NCBI GenBank assembly: GCA_003202005.1
Contig: QJJF01000011.1
Span: 62,001 to 126,000, forward strand
Source of the DNA: Williamsia faeni
GTDB taxonomy: Bacteria > Actinomycetota > Actinomycetes > Mycobacteriales > Mycobacteriaceae
Length of the DNA stretch: 64,000 bases
Direction of reading: 5' to 3'
A model generated the notes under the pieces. The model was not told the DNA's origin and made no database searches. It saw only the letters and a list, made by a program, of their open reading frames with translations. How positions within the stretch are numbered: the stretch's first letter is position 1; each line of letters opens with the position of its first letter. Positions 25,318 to 33,784 of the stretch are shown here, piece after piece. Both the position numbers and the translations under genes were made by a program.

Positions 25318-28300
25318 TCATCGCTGGCGTGGCCGGACGAACGGGAATGTCAATGTTGACCGAATGGATCCACCGGTGAGCATCATGACGAGCCGGTCGA
25401 TCCCGAGTCCAAGACCACCGGTCGGTGGCATCGCATAACTGAGCGCGGCGAGGAAGTCCTCGTCGAGTTGCATTGCGTCAGGGTCACCGCCTGCGGCGGA
25501 AAGAGATTGGCGGGTCAACCGTTCGCGTTGGATGACGGGATCTGTTTGCTCGGAGTATGCGGTTCCCAACTCCATCCCGAACCCGGCCAGGTCCCAATGC
25601 TCGGCCACGCGGGGGTCTTCTCGATGTCGCCGGGCAAGCGGTGAGACCTCCACGGGAAAATTCATGTAGAACGTTGGGAACTCGGTCTGCTTTTCGACCA
25701 GCGTTTCGTAGAGTGCCATCACCATGTGCCCGGCGGACATCTCCGTTGTTGTGTGCACATCGTGAGCGGCGCATATTGCCGCGAGATCAACAACCGAGGT
25801 GTTCGTCGTGACCGTCGCGCTGCAGGCTGCCGAGACCGCGTCGTGAACGGTGATGACAGGCCAAGGCCGATCGAGATCAACCGTCTGGGCCTCGCCGGAC
25901 GCGTTGAGGCGTTGCGCGATCGGTCTCCCGTGGATTGCGGTGGCCATGGCGCAGATCAGTGACCGGGCGAGGTCTTTCATGGTGTTGTAGTCGGAATAGG
26001 CTTGATAGACCTCCAGCGAGGTGAACTCCGGATTGTGCGTGGAATCTGCGCCCTCATTCCGAAAGTTCCGGTTCAGCTCGTAGATACGACCCATACCCGC
26101 GACGCACAGCCGTTTGAGGTACAACTCCGGTGCAATTCGCAACGACAGTTCCTGGTCGTAGGCGTTGATATGGGTGGTGAAAGGCCGTGCCGCGGCCCCG
26201 CCGTGGACAGTTTGCAACATTGGCGTCTCGACCTCGACGAAATCGCGGGCATGCAGCGTCTCGCGCAGTGCGCGCACGCCCCGAGCTCGTTGTTCGAGTA
26301 CGGCTATCGACGCGCGGTTGTAAAGAAGATCCAGTGTTCGATTGCGCACGCGAACGTGGTCGGCGAGTTCGGCATCGAGGGCAGGGATGGGACTCAGGCA
26401 TTTGCCGACCATCTGCCAGTGCTGCAGCCGGATGGACAGTTCACCGGTGCGGGATGTGCCCACGGTACCGGTGACAGCGATCAGATCGCCCAGGTCGATA
26501 TCGCGGCGGAACATGTTGTGGGCGGACCTGTCGCGGGACAGTGCCTCCGCCAAGATCTGGAGTCGGTCACCGTCTTCCTCGAGGGTGACGAAGGCGAGAC
26601 CTCCGAAATCACGGATCGCCCTGATCCTGCCGGTCACTGACGCAGTCGTTGTGGTCTGTATGTCCGGGCCCAATTGACCGTACTGATCCCGAATTTCGGC
26701 GAGGGTGTGGCTGCGCTGAACGTGAACCGGGTAGGGCGCGTGTCCCCTGGCGAGCAACAACTCGCGCGTGCACTGCCTGATCCTCTGTTGCTCATTGAGA
26801 TACGTTGGCGGACATTGCTTTTCAAGCAACGATTTCAGTTCGAGAGCCTCGACGGCCGACGCGAACTCCCTGGTCCGCGGCAGCTGCGTCCCTGGTGCCT
26901 TCGGCCCGACGAGGAACGCCGGTCCGATGTGCGGGAGAAACCCTTCGGCGACACCGGTGGCGACAGCCGCCCGAACCACCGTCAACGACGGGTGGTAGCA
27001 GAGGGTCCGCGGTACCCACTGGGGCCGATATTTCTGATTCGACCGGTACAACGACTTCAGTTGATAGAACTTGGACGCAAACCCGAGAAAGGAGTCGGTC
27101 GCCCTGGTGACCGGGCCGGCACCGACTCTCTCGGCATCGGAGAACACCGACCGGAAGACCGCGAAGTTCAGTGATACGCGCCGGATTCGGTGTTCTCGGG
27201 CAGAAGCGATCAGGGTGGCAACGAGGTATTCGTTGATCCCGTTTTCGGAGGCCCTGTCCCGTCGCATGAGGTCCAGCGACACGCCGTTACTCCCCCACGG
27301 CACAAAAGACAGGAATGCCCGAATGACGCCTTCGGTGTCGTGCGCGGTGATCAGCAAACAACGCCCATCGGCGCGATCTCCGACTCTGTTGAGTGCCATC
27401 GAGAACCCACGCTCGGTATCCTCGCCTCGCCACTTCTCCGCCAGGTCCGCGATCTCACCCAGTTCGGCCGCGGACAGCTCGGCGTGACGACGAATTCGGG
27501 TGGTGTATCCAGCTGCAGTTACGCGGTTGACCGCTTGCCGAACCGGTTTCATCGCCTTGCCTCGCAAGGAGAATTCATCTACGTCGATGATGGCTTCGTC
27601 ACCGATCGCAAGTGTTTTGAGGCCGGCCGATCGGTAAACCCGGGCACCGTCCTCGCTCGCCGCCAGAACCGCAGCATGAAGGCCATGTCTCTTACACCGC
27701 TCGAGCCAGGTGTGCGCGGCCGCCGACCACGACTGGCGATCGCCGATCGGGTCGGCGCTGGCAACGCTGACACTGCCAACAGTCCGGAACGTCACAGCGG
27801 CTTTGCCGTCCGGAGCGAAAATCACAGACTTGTCGCGGCGAGTGGCGAAATAACCCAGCGAATCACCTTCGCCATACGTCGCCAACAGTTGTCGGATCGT
27901 CAGTTCATCATCGGCGTTCTGGAAAACGTTGATGCGGTTCGATCGCCACAGCACCAGCAACGCCACCAACAGCGACAGAGCAGACATCCAGCCGGCCAGC
28001 GCATAGACACTGTGATGGCCAAGATGCCCCTGTAACACCGGATCATTGACGGTGCTTCGCTCACCGAATGTCGAGCGCGCCGCCCACGTCGCAATCTGTG
28101 GCCACCCGCTCAAGGTCCGCGGAAACGCCGCGGTGAGGGCCACGGTGACCAGCAGTGACAAGGACAACCCGCTGACCAACACGAGCAGCGCCGTGCGAAC
28201 CGACCCCGGAGCGAGCTGCCCGGTGAACGCCGGACGCGCTCGCGCCACCACCAAGAACACCAACAGTCCGACCACCAGGACCAGCGCTGCGACCACTGCG

Positions 28301-28755
28301 GACGACCGCCATGCCCAATAGCCTCCGCCCGCATCAGCATTGGCCACTGCGAGGCTGACCACAGCCACGATGTCCTCGATCAGCACGCCGACCATGACCA
28401 GCAGCAGGGCCGTATGCGCCAGCCGCAATCGACGACGGATGGCGCCGGCCAGCGCCAGCATCAGGCACACCACAAAGATGCTCGGATCCGCAGGTACATT
28501 GACCACTGCCATGAGGTCTGTGATGACATCGGTCCCGGACCAATGCCGCAGTGGGATGCTCACCAATGAGACCACGGCGGCCAGCGCCAAGGTCCGGCCG
28601 GACCACGTGGCGATTGTGTTGCTTCGCTTCAATCGCCTTGCCAGTTTGCCGCGATCGACCTTTACCGGTTCCAGCTTGGCTACGGTCCCGGACCGTGCTG
28701 CCGCCAGGGGCAACCTGGGCGAGCGCGAGGGCGAGGTGATGGACACCTTTTTCAC
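25318..28755 (-). CDS. lysX: LysX: lysylphosphatidylglycerol synthase fused to lysyl-tRNA synthetase
   Basis: A 1145-residue two-domain protein. The N-terminal part has six or more membrane segments (about 50-280) and an MprF-type transferase domain (about 285-590), which moves lysine from Lys-tRNA onto phosphatidylglycerol. The C-terminal part is a class II LysRS: OB fold near 700-780, motif 2 FRNEGADSTHNPEFT, and motif 3 GGLGLGIDRLVMML. It neutralises surface charge and protects mycobacteria from cationic peptides. The start is a GTG at 28755. It is followed by a membrane hydrolase gene and lies 1.5 kb beyond the two-component system. No CTGAG box was found before it. Confidence 0.95.
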   Translation of the reverse strand: MKKVSITSPSRSPRLPLAAARSGTVAKLEPVKVDRGKLARRLKRSNTIATWSGRTLALAAVVSLVSIPLRHWSGTDVITDLMAVVNVPADPSIFVVCLMLALAGAIRRRLRLAHTALLLVMVGVLIEDIVAVVSLAVANADAGGGYWAWRSSAVVAALVLVVGLLVFLVVARARPAFTGQLAPGSVRTALLVLVSGLSLSLLVTVALTAAFPRTLSGWPQIATWAARSTFGERSTVNDPVLQGHLGHHSVYALAGWMSALSLLVALLVLWRSNRINVFQNADDELTIRQLLATYGEGDSLGYFATRRDKSVIFAPDGKAAVTFRTVGSVSVASADPIGDRQSWSAAAHTWLERCKRHGLHAAVLAASEDGARVYRSAGLKTLAIGDEAIIDVDEFSLRGKAMKPVRQAVNRVTAAGYTTRIRRHAELSAAELGEIADLAEKWRGEDTERGFSMALNRVGDRADGRCLLITAHDTEGVIRAFLSFVPWGSNGVSLDLMRRDRASENGINEYLVATLIASAREHRIRRVSLNFAVFRSVFSDAERVGAGPVTRATDSFLGFASKFYQLKSLYRSNQKYRPQWVPRTLCYHPSLTVVRAAVATGVAEGFLPHIGPAFLVGPKAPGTQLPRTREFASAVEALELKSLLEKQCPPTYLNEQQRIRQCTRELLLARGHAPYPVHVQRSHTLAEIRDQYGQLGPDIQTTTTASVTGRIRAIRDFGGLAFVTLEEDGDRLQILAEALSRDRSAHNMFRRDIDLGDLIAVTGTVGTSRTGELSIRLQHWQMVGKCLSPIPALDAELADHVRVRNRTLDLLYNRASIAVLEQRARGVRALRETLHARDFVEVETPMLQTVHGGAAARPFTTHINAYDQELSLRIAPELYLKRLCVAGMGRIYELNRNFRNEGADSTHNPEFTSLEVYQAYSDYNTMKDLARSLICAMATAIHGRPIAQRLNASGEAQTVDLDRPWPVITVHDAVSAACSATVTTNTSVVDLAAICAAHDVHTTTEMSAGHMVMALYETLVEKQTEFPTFYMNFPVEVSPLARRHREDPRVAEHWDLAGFGMELGTAYSEQTDPVIQRERLTRQSLSAAGGDPDAMQLDEDFLAALSYAMPPTGGLGLGIDRLVMMLTGGSIRSTLTFPFVRPRQR

Positions 28756-28913
28756 CGTAACTGTCGATCCTGTGCAATCGCTGAATGCGCGGTGGGGAAC
28801 CTCGCCAACCCCAGAAACCTCCGCCCCGCGACTAACCAGCGCGTCCTGCGAGGTGGTCGAGGGCGAATCCCGTCGGTTAACGGCGTATCGGAGAGTGCTT
28901 CCTGAACACTGTG

Positions 28914-29660
28914 TTATGCAATGTCATTCGAGGCCCGTTTGGAGACGGCACCGCGCACCCGAAGATACAACGCGGCGGGGTTCCACTCAGGACGGTCTCT
29001 TCCGCGGGCCAGCGGATAGAACGCCAGACCGATGATCATCGAGGAGAGGTGCCCGATGCCGGTCAACCCGGGGTCGATCATCACCGGGACACCGAACCAG
29101 GCCAGGATCAGGAACAAATACACCCAGCGCCAGGGAAATGCTATGTGGTACGTCAATACTCCGACGATAGCTGCCAGAAAGTAGCTGACCCCGATGTCGC
29201 GCGCGTCGACCAGTGACGAATCGGCCAGTCCCTGGCGGATCGCGATCCATAACAAACCTTCGCTGATGTAGGTGGCGACGACGTGCGCGGTGAGCCCGAC
29301 CACCGCCCACCGCCACGCACCCAACCACCGCTCGGCAGGGGCATGGAAGACACAGAACATCAGCAGATATGGCAACCAGACATAACCGTCGATCCAGAAC
29401 AAACTGCTGACGAGGACGTGCAGTGGATCCGTCGCAAGGTGATGCAAGTTTGTGGACCGCGCCGCAAGCAGACTCTCCAAAGTCGCTCGTGACACCGAGT
29501 GCTGGATGGTGGTGGTGATCAACAACAGCAGCAACCACGAAAATGTCCACGGGGCACTGCGCAGATAGCACCAGACACCTTGGCCAAGTGTGCGCCACCT
29601 CGACGGCGAAACGACGTCGACCAATGTGAACTCCTCGAAGCGATCGGCGGAGACGAGCAC
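28914..29660 (-). CDS. Rhomboid-like membrane protein
   Basis: A 248-residue protein with about six hydrophobic segments in the spacing of rhomboid-like proteins. A DIGVSYFLAAIVGVLTYHI segment stands where the active-site Ser helix is expected, and GIGHLSSMIIGLAFYPLA holds a His in the last helix. The canonical GxSG is not present, so it may be a non-proteolytic relative. It precedes lysX on the same strand with a 158-base gap. The start codon is GTG. A role with the membrane proteins of this locus is inferred. Confidence 0.7.
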   Translation of the reverse strand: MLVSADRFEEFTLVDVVSPSRWRTLGQGVWCYLRSAPWTFSWLLLLLITTTIQHSVSRATLESLLAARSTNLHHLATDPLHVLVSSLFWIDGYVWLPYLLMFCVFHAPAERWLGAWRWAVVGLTAHVVATYISEGLLWIAIRQGLADSSLVDARDIGVSYFLAAIVGVLTYHIAFPWRWVYLFLILAWFGVPVMIDPGLTGIGHLSSMIIGLAFYPLARGRDRPEWNPAALYLRVRGAVSKRASNDIA

Positions 29661-29928
29661 CCGCGAAATGTCGCCGCACGCACGTCAGTTGGTGCGCAGG
29701 AGATCGAGTGCTAGCTGGAACACGTGCGCACACACCAACGTACGGCCGATTCGCTGGATGCGTGAGAAACACCCGCAGGCGCACAGTTGGCACAGACCCA
29801 ACCATCGAATGTTTGTTCCCCTGGGTCGGATCCCACACCGGATAAGACTGTTAGCAAGATTCGCCTTGTCCACATCAGCAGAATGAATTGCAGTACCCAT
29901 GCCCGCCTCGAACAAATCAAGTCGGTGT

Positions 29929-30212
29929 CGTAAGGTCACACCTAACCTGCGAGGAGTGGGTGCTGAGAGCTAGCCAGACCTGTCAAGCCACGGTGCAGGT
30001 GTCCGACATACCGCGTATCAACAGATGCGCGGATCGGCCCCGGGGGATTGTCCACGTGAGCGTTCCGGTGAGTACGACCTTGTTTAGTACTGTGTGGTGC
30101 CGCGGTGGCTGAGCGCGGAGCCAAGTCCGCCGTGCCCACGTTGCGGCGCCGGGCGCTGCGCGCCATCAGTCACCTGTTCGCCCCCCTGCAGCCGGACGAT
30201 CACCTGTACATG
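29929..30212 (+). repeat. 284-bp inverted duplicate of the reductase promoter and 5' end (copy 1)
   Basis: This stretch is, by eye, about 93 percent identical to the reverse complement of 56526-56809. It contains the whole upstream region and the first 35 or so codons of the ferredoxin-type reductase at 55536-56633. Here it is joined in frame to a DUF5995 gene. The reductase copy looks original because those codons fit its family there. Confidence 0.85.
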
Positions 30213-31103
30213 TCACCCGTGCGTATCGCTGTAGTCGTGCTCCTCGCGTTCACCGGTCTCGCCGGCATCAGCGGGACGCCACCCAGTGCCGCAGCCCCCC
30301 TGTCCACGTGCGGTAGCAGCCCCCTCTCGCCCACAGATCATGACCGGATCGCCTCGTTGTCGGACCGCCGCAACGACCCGTCGGCCGCACCCCTGGTGCA
30401 GCTGCGCGACCACGTCGCGGATCTATGGGCCATCACCAACGTCCTCACCAGCCACCGAGACCGGCGGGGACTGTTCGCCCTGGGTCTTGCCGCGGTCGAA
30501 CGCGACGCGGTGATGCCCCTGCAAAACCGTCCGGAAGTGTTCAGTGACCCGCAGTGGGCGCCAATCATCAGCCTCCGGCTGCTCGATCGGTTCCTCGACG
30601 CCCTGCACGCCGAATTCACCGGGGCACCCGCGCCGCCGCAATGGCGGTACTACTTCGATCTCGCCGCCGACTGTCACGTGCCCGGCGAGCGGGTTGCCCT
30701 CGCCGGATACAACTCGCACATCACCGTCGACCTTGCCTACGCCACCGCTGACGCCCACACCACCCTCGCCCAGGCCCGGGACTTCTTCCTCATCGTCGAT
30801 ACCATTGCCGCACACGCAGAGTCCATCATCACCTCCACCGACAACGCCTTTGGCGTCGATCTTGGGCCGACATTTCGTTTCTACGCGTTCGGCGAAGGGC
30901 TCGACCGCGTGGTCGGTGCCGGGCGCGCCACTGGGCCGATGCTGCGGGCGGCCGATGTCGGCTACAACGTCATCACCTTCAACAACGGCCTGGCATTACA
31001 AGACCCCACCCGAAGCGCGGCGACGCGCACCGCAATCACAGAACTATGGTCGACAGGAAACTCGGCCTTGATCGCCGCCGAAGACACCGGACTCCTCAGC
31101 TGA
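30105..31103 (+). CDS. DUF5995 secreted protein with a reductase-derived leader (chimera)
   Basis: The 332-residue frame has two parts. Residues 1-35 (MAERGAKSAVPTLRRRALRA...) are the N-terminus of the linked ferredoxin reductase, carried in by a 284-bp duplication. From Met36 (30210) begins a normal secretory signal (MSPVRIAVVVLLAFTGLAG, ending in AAA) and then a DUF5995 domain with WRYYFDLAADC and GYNSHITVDLAYA. DUF5995 has no settled function. No ribosome site precedes 30210, so translation may start at the GTG at 30105 and give a long-leader form, or occur leaderlessly. The mature protein should be exported. Confidence 0.8.
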   Translation: MAERGAKSAVPTLRRRALRAISHLFAPLQPDDHLYMSPVRIAVVVLLAFTGLAGISGTPPSAAAPLSTCGSSPLSPTDHDRIASLSDRRNDPSAAPLVQLRDHVADLWAITNVLTSHRDRRGLFALGLAAVERDAVMPLQNRPEVFSDPQWAPIISLRLLDRFLDALHAEFTGAPAPPQWRYYFDLAADCHVPGERVALAGYNSHITVDLAYATADAHTTLAQARDFFLIVDTIAAHAESIITSTDNAFGVDLGPTFRFYAFGEGLDRVVGAGRATGPMLRAADVGYNVITFNNGLALQDPTRSAATRTAITELWSTGNSALIAAEDTGLLS

Positions 31104-31318
31104 CCCCCAACGCACCGATCCGCCATACCGTCCGCGTCGCTGACCGTCATCAGACTGCGCGAAAGACCTTGTCCGGCAATCACCTTGGTGTGGCGATGCA
31201 CACGTCGGCCCCCACATCAGCCGCATGTAATGCTCGAACCGGGGCGCTGCAAGATCCAGACGAGCAGCAACGACAACTTCACTCCCAGGACTGGCGTGAT
31301 GTGGTTCGGATCCTCTGT

Positions 31319-31822
31319 TCAGATGGTCCTGATCAGGGGATCGGCCGCGGAAGGCTGGAGACTTAACTTCGGGTGGTGGCGGCTCCGCGGCTGCAACGCC
31401 CCTATCCACATAGCGTCGATCACTGTTGCCACGAAGATGCTGCTGTCCACTTGCACGGTGGTGCCCAGATACAGACGCCCGTTGATGACCATGCGCCCGC
31501 GGCCCAGGACCGGCAGGTAGTCCTCGGGCGGACCAGGGTTGGACACCACATCGATGACATCCCAGGGGAACGGATCTGTGCCCAGAGCATCGTGGACCGT
31601 TCGTACCGCGTTCTCCAACAGCAGTGCCGGATAGACCCGGCGCTCGGATGGGTCGGCACCAGGCTGGGCGGAGGAATGGCTGGAGACTGCGGTCAGCCAG
31701 ATACGGCCGGCGTCATCAAATGCCCATCGGGTCACATCGTCAACTCCGGTCGTGTGGGTGGGTCGCCAACGCGCCTGTTCATCGGTAAACCACACGCTGG
31801 GAACAGCTTTGACATTACCCAT
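31319..31822 (-). CDS. Hypothetical protein downstream of hsp20
   Basis: A 167-residue protein of no family I recognise. It starts MGNVKAVPSVWFTDEQARW and contains an RRVYPALLLENAVRTVHDALG helix and a WDVIDVVSNPG segment. It has no signal or membrane segment. The ATG at 31822 has GAGGAG 10 bases before it, and that site also contains the stop codon of the upstream 90-residue frame. It therefore looks coupled to it and perhaps to hsp20. Confidence 0.5.
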   Translation of the reverse strand: MGNVKAVPSVWFTDEQARWRPTHTTGVDDVTRWAFDDAGRIWLTAVSSHSSAQPGADPSERRVYPALLLENAVRTVHDALGTDPFPWDVIDVVSNPGPPEDYLPVLGRGRMVINGRLYLGTTVQVDSSIFVATVIDAMWIGALQPRSRHHPKLSLQPSAADPLIRTI

Positions 31823-31829
31823 CGGAGGG

Positions 31830-32102
31830 TCACTCCTCTCCTCGCGCTCCTCTCCCTTTCCAAGCCACCAAACACAAGTCACATGACACGCCGTTGTCAC
31901 CAGACGATGAGTGGTGGTGCCGCCCAGATGATCTGGGCGGCACCACCAGGGTTGGGATGTTGGTCGCCGTGTCGCCGACCAGATTGGTGATGGTGTTCAT
32001 GCCGGCAGGCCAGTCCCTGCCAAGGGGCTCGGCCGGCCAGGCCACCCAGTCCTTGACTCTGTCGATAGGCGTACCTCCTATAGGTCGGTCACGCACCATC
32101 AA
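31830..32102 (-). CDS. Small hypothetical protein between hsp20 and the next gene
   Basis: A 90-residue frame starting MMVRDRPIGGTPIDRVKDWVAW after a GGGGTGA site. It ends in GAGTGA immediately before the next start. It contains a perfect 15-bp DNA stem in its second half, which encodes a His/Ser-rich tail. That is unusual for a real gene, so it may instead be untranslated operon sequence. No family is recognised. Confidence 0.35.
   Translation of the reverse strand: MMVRDRPIGGTPIDRVKDWVAWPAEPLGRDWPAGMNTITNLVGDTATNIPTLVVPPRSSGRHHHSSSGDNGVSCDLCLVAWKGRGARGEE
31913..31947 (-). terminator. Strong 15-bp hairpin
   Basis: GGTGGTGCCGCCCAG-ATGAT-CTGGGCGGCACCACC is a perfect stem of 15 bp with a 5-base loop. 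It lacks a T-run, as many actinobacterial terminators do. It sits between hsp20 and the 167-residue gene and could end or process the hsp20 message. Confidence 0.55.
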
Positions 32103-32170
32103 TCACCCCCGGGGCCACGCTTCCCTCACATTCGACCGCCTCGCGGGTTTGGCCAGCGAATGCTGATGGG

Positions 32171-32608
32171 TCAGTCGGTGGCGGGTTCGATGGAGCGTGA
32201 AGTGTCGGAGTGTTCGATCTCGATACGGCGAGGCTTGGCCTTCTCTGCGATCGGGATTGTCACCGACAACACACCATTGTCGTAGTGCGCGGAGATGGCG
32301 GCGGGGTCGATGCCCTCACCGAGGGTGAGTTGTCGTCGGTAACTGCCGAAGAACCGTTCGTTGGTCAACCACTGCACACCATCCTCGGAGCGGGGGGTGC
32401 GCTGCGCGGACAGGGTCAGCACCCCGTTGTCGACGTTGACATCGACCGACCCCGGATCCACACCCGGAAGGTCAGCGGTCAACAGATAGTGACCGTCGAG
32501 TTTGCACAAGTCCATCGGCATGAACCGAGGAGTTCGAGTCGATCCTGCCGACTGCAGCAACCCGCGGGTCAACATATCGACGTCACCGAAAGGATCAAAA
32601 CGAAGCAC
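32171..32608 (-). CDS. Hsp20/alpha-crystallin small heat-shock protein
   Basis: A 145-residue small chaperone. The alpha-crystallin domain spans about 35-130: MDLCKLDGHYLLTADLPGVDP, DVNVDNGVLTLSAQR, RFFGSYRRQLTLGEGID and the closing ANYENGVL-type motif, here YDNGVLSVTIPIAEKAKP. It binds unfolded proteins in the cytoplasm without ATP. I chose GTG 32608, which is 8 bases after AGGAGG; the frame's first GTG overlaps that site. A CIRCE element covers the promoter, so it should be repressed by HrcA and induced by heat. Confidence 0.93.
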   Translation of the reverse strand: MLRFDPFGDVDMLTRGLLQSAGSTRTPRFMPMDLCKLDGHYLLTADLPGVDPGSVDVNVDNGVLTLSAQRTPRSEDGVQWLTNERFFGSYRRQLTLGEGIDPAAISAHYDNGVLSVTIPIAEKAKPRRIEIEHSDTSRSIEPATD

Positions 32609-32632
32609 AGCACCCACCTCCTACATGCTCAA

Positions 32633-32653
32633 CGCCCGCCACCCTGGCGGGCG
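32633..32653 (-). promoter_or_regulatory. GC-rich hairpin in the hsp20 leader
   Basis: CGCCCGCC-ACCCT-GGCGGGCG is a perfect 8-bp stem in the untranslated leader, about 10 bases ahead of the AGGAGG. It could stabilise the message or act as a thermosensor; this is not testable by eye. Confidence 0.45.
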
Positions 32654-32677
32654 ACAAAATCACTGTGCCCCACATTT

Positions 32678-32704
32678 TTAGCACTCCACCCACGAGAGTG
32701 CCAA
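32678..32704 (-). promoter_or_regulatory. CIRCE element (HrcA operator) over the hsp20 promoter
   Basis: TTAGCACTC-N9-GAGTGCCAA differs from the CIRCE consensus TTAGCACTC-N9-GAGTGCTAA by one base. On the minus strand its outer ends supply TTGGCA and, 18 bases on, TAAAAA, so it spans the likely -35 and -10 boxes of hsp20. Confidence 0.88.
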
Positions 32705-33094
32705 GTACTTTTCAGAAAGTTTTTCGGTGGGACCTACTGCCTCACTGCACTATTGGCCCCAGGCTCCCGATACCCGAACGAAAAAGGCGAACAGGCCCTT
32801 GCGGATGGTCTGTTGGTGACCCAGGTGGATTGGCAAGTTCGGCAGGCCGCGCCGGATCACCAGCGCGGTGGCACGGCGCATCGTGGAGATGCGTGCCAAA
32901 AGCCAACTGGCCCAGCGCTTCGCCGTCACCCGGGAGCCCGCCCCCCGTGCGTGCCGCAGACCGTCCCACCGTTGATAGCCGCCCGTGTGCATGGGTCTCC
33001 GTTATTGCGATGCGCTGCACTGCACTGACGGGAGTCTGTCCGTCCGACCACACTCCACCTTCTGCGGGCGTAGCGGACGCAGCAGGTCAACGCC
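32705..33094. other. 390-base gap with a relic of a phage-type zinc-knuckle protein
   Basis: On the minus strand about 33050-32930 reads RQCSAAHRNNGDPCTRAAIN, then GGTVCGTHGGRAPG. This C..C...C..HGG pattern heads many phage-associated small proteins in actinobacteria. No intact frame continues, and neighbouring frames carry the Arg/Ala-rich continuation. I take it as decayed. Confidence 0.4.
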
Positions 33095-33784
33095 TCACTT
33101 GACGAACCTGTACCCCATCCCTGATTCGGTGAGCAGGTGACGTGGATGGGTGGGATCGGTTTCGAGTTTTCGGCGCAGGCTGGCGATATACACACGGAGA
33201 TAATTGGTTTGGGTCATGTACGAAGCACCCCACACGTGGTTGAGAATCTCCGAGTGCACCACGAGGTTGCCTTCATTGCGCACCAGCAACTCGAGGATGC
33301 CCCATTCGGTGGGAGTCAGGTGAACGTTCGCCCCACCTCGAGTGACTTTCTTGGACCGCAGATCCACGGTGAACGCGCTGGTTTTGATCACTGGTTGCTC
33401 GGTGTGGACCGCAGCACTGCCTCGACGTACCGCCGCCCGCAACCTGGCCAGGAACTCCTCCATACCAAAGGGTTTGGTGACGTAGTCATCGGCGCCGGCG
33501 TCGAGAGCCGCAATCTTGTCGGAGGCGTCGATGCGCGCGGACAGCACGATGACCGGGACGTTGGTCCAGCCGCGCAGGCCCGCGAGGACGGTGAATCCGT
33601 CGATGTCGGGCAGACCCAGGTCGAGCACGATGACCTGAGGGTTTGTTTTGCCGGCGGCGGTGAGCGCGCCGGCCCCGGTGGATGCGGTGGTGACATCGAA
33701 GCCGCGGGCTTTGAGGTTGATGCGCAGGGTGCGCAGTATCTGTGGTTCGTCATCGACGACCAGTACCCGAACCTTGTCTGTCAT
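33095..33784 (-). CDS. kdpE: KdpE response regulator
   Basis: A 229-residue OmpR-type regulator. The receiver has VVDDEP, the phospho-Asp in VLDLGLPDIDG and Lys in TKPF. The winged helix includes LTPTEWGILELLVRNEGNLVV, a classic KdpE segment, and YLRVYIASLRRKLE. It overlaps kdpD by 4 bases (ATGA) and is the last gene of the kdp operon. It activates kdpFABC when KdpD signals potassium shortage. Confidence 0.96.
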   Translation of the reverse strand: MTDKVRVLVVDDEPQILRTLRINLKARGFDVTTASTGAGALTAAGKTNPQVIVLDLGLPDIDGFTVLAGLRGWTNVPVIVLSARIDASDKIAALDAGADDYVTKPFGMEEFLARLRAAVRRGSAAVHTEQPVIKTSAFTVDLRSKKVTRGGANVHLTPTEWGILELLVRNEGNLVVHSEILNHVWGASYMTQTNYLRVYIASLRRKLETDPTHPRHLLTESGMGYRFVK

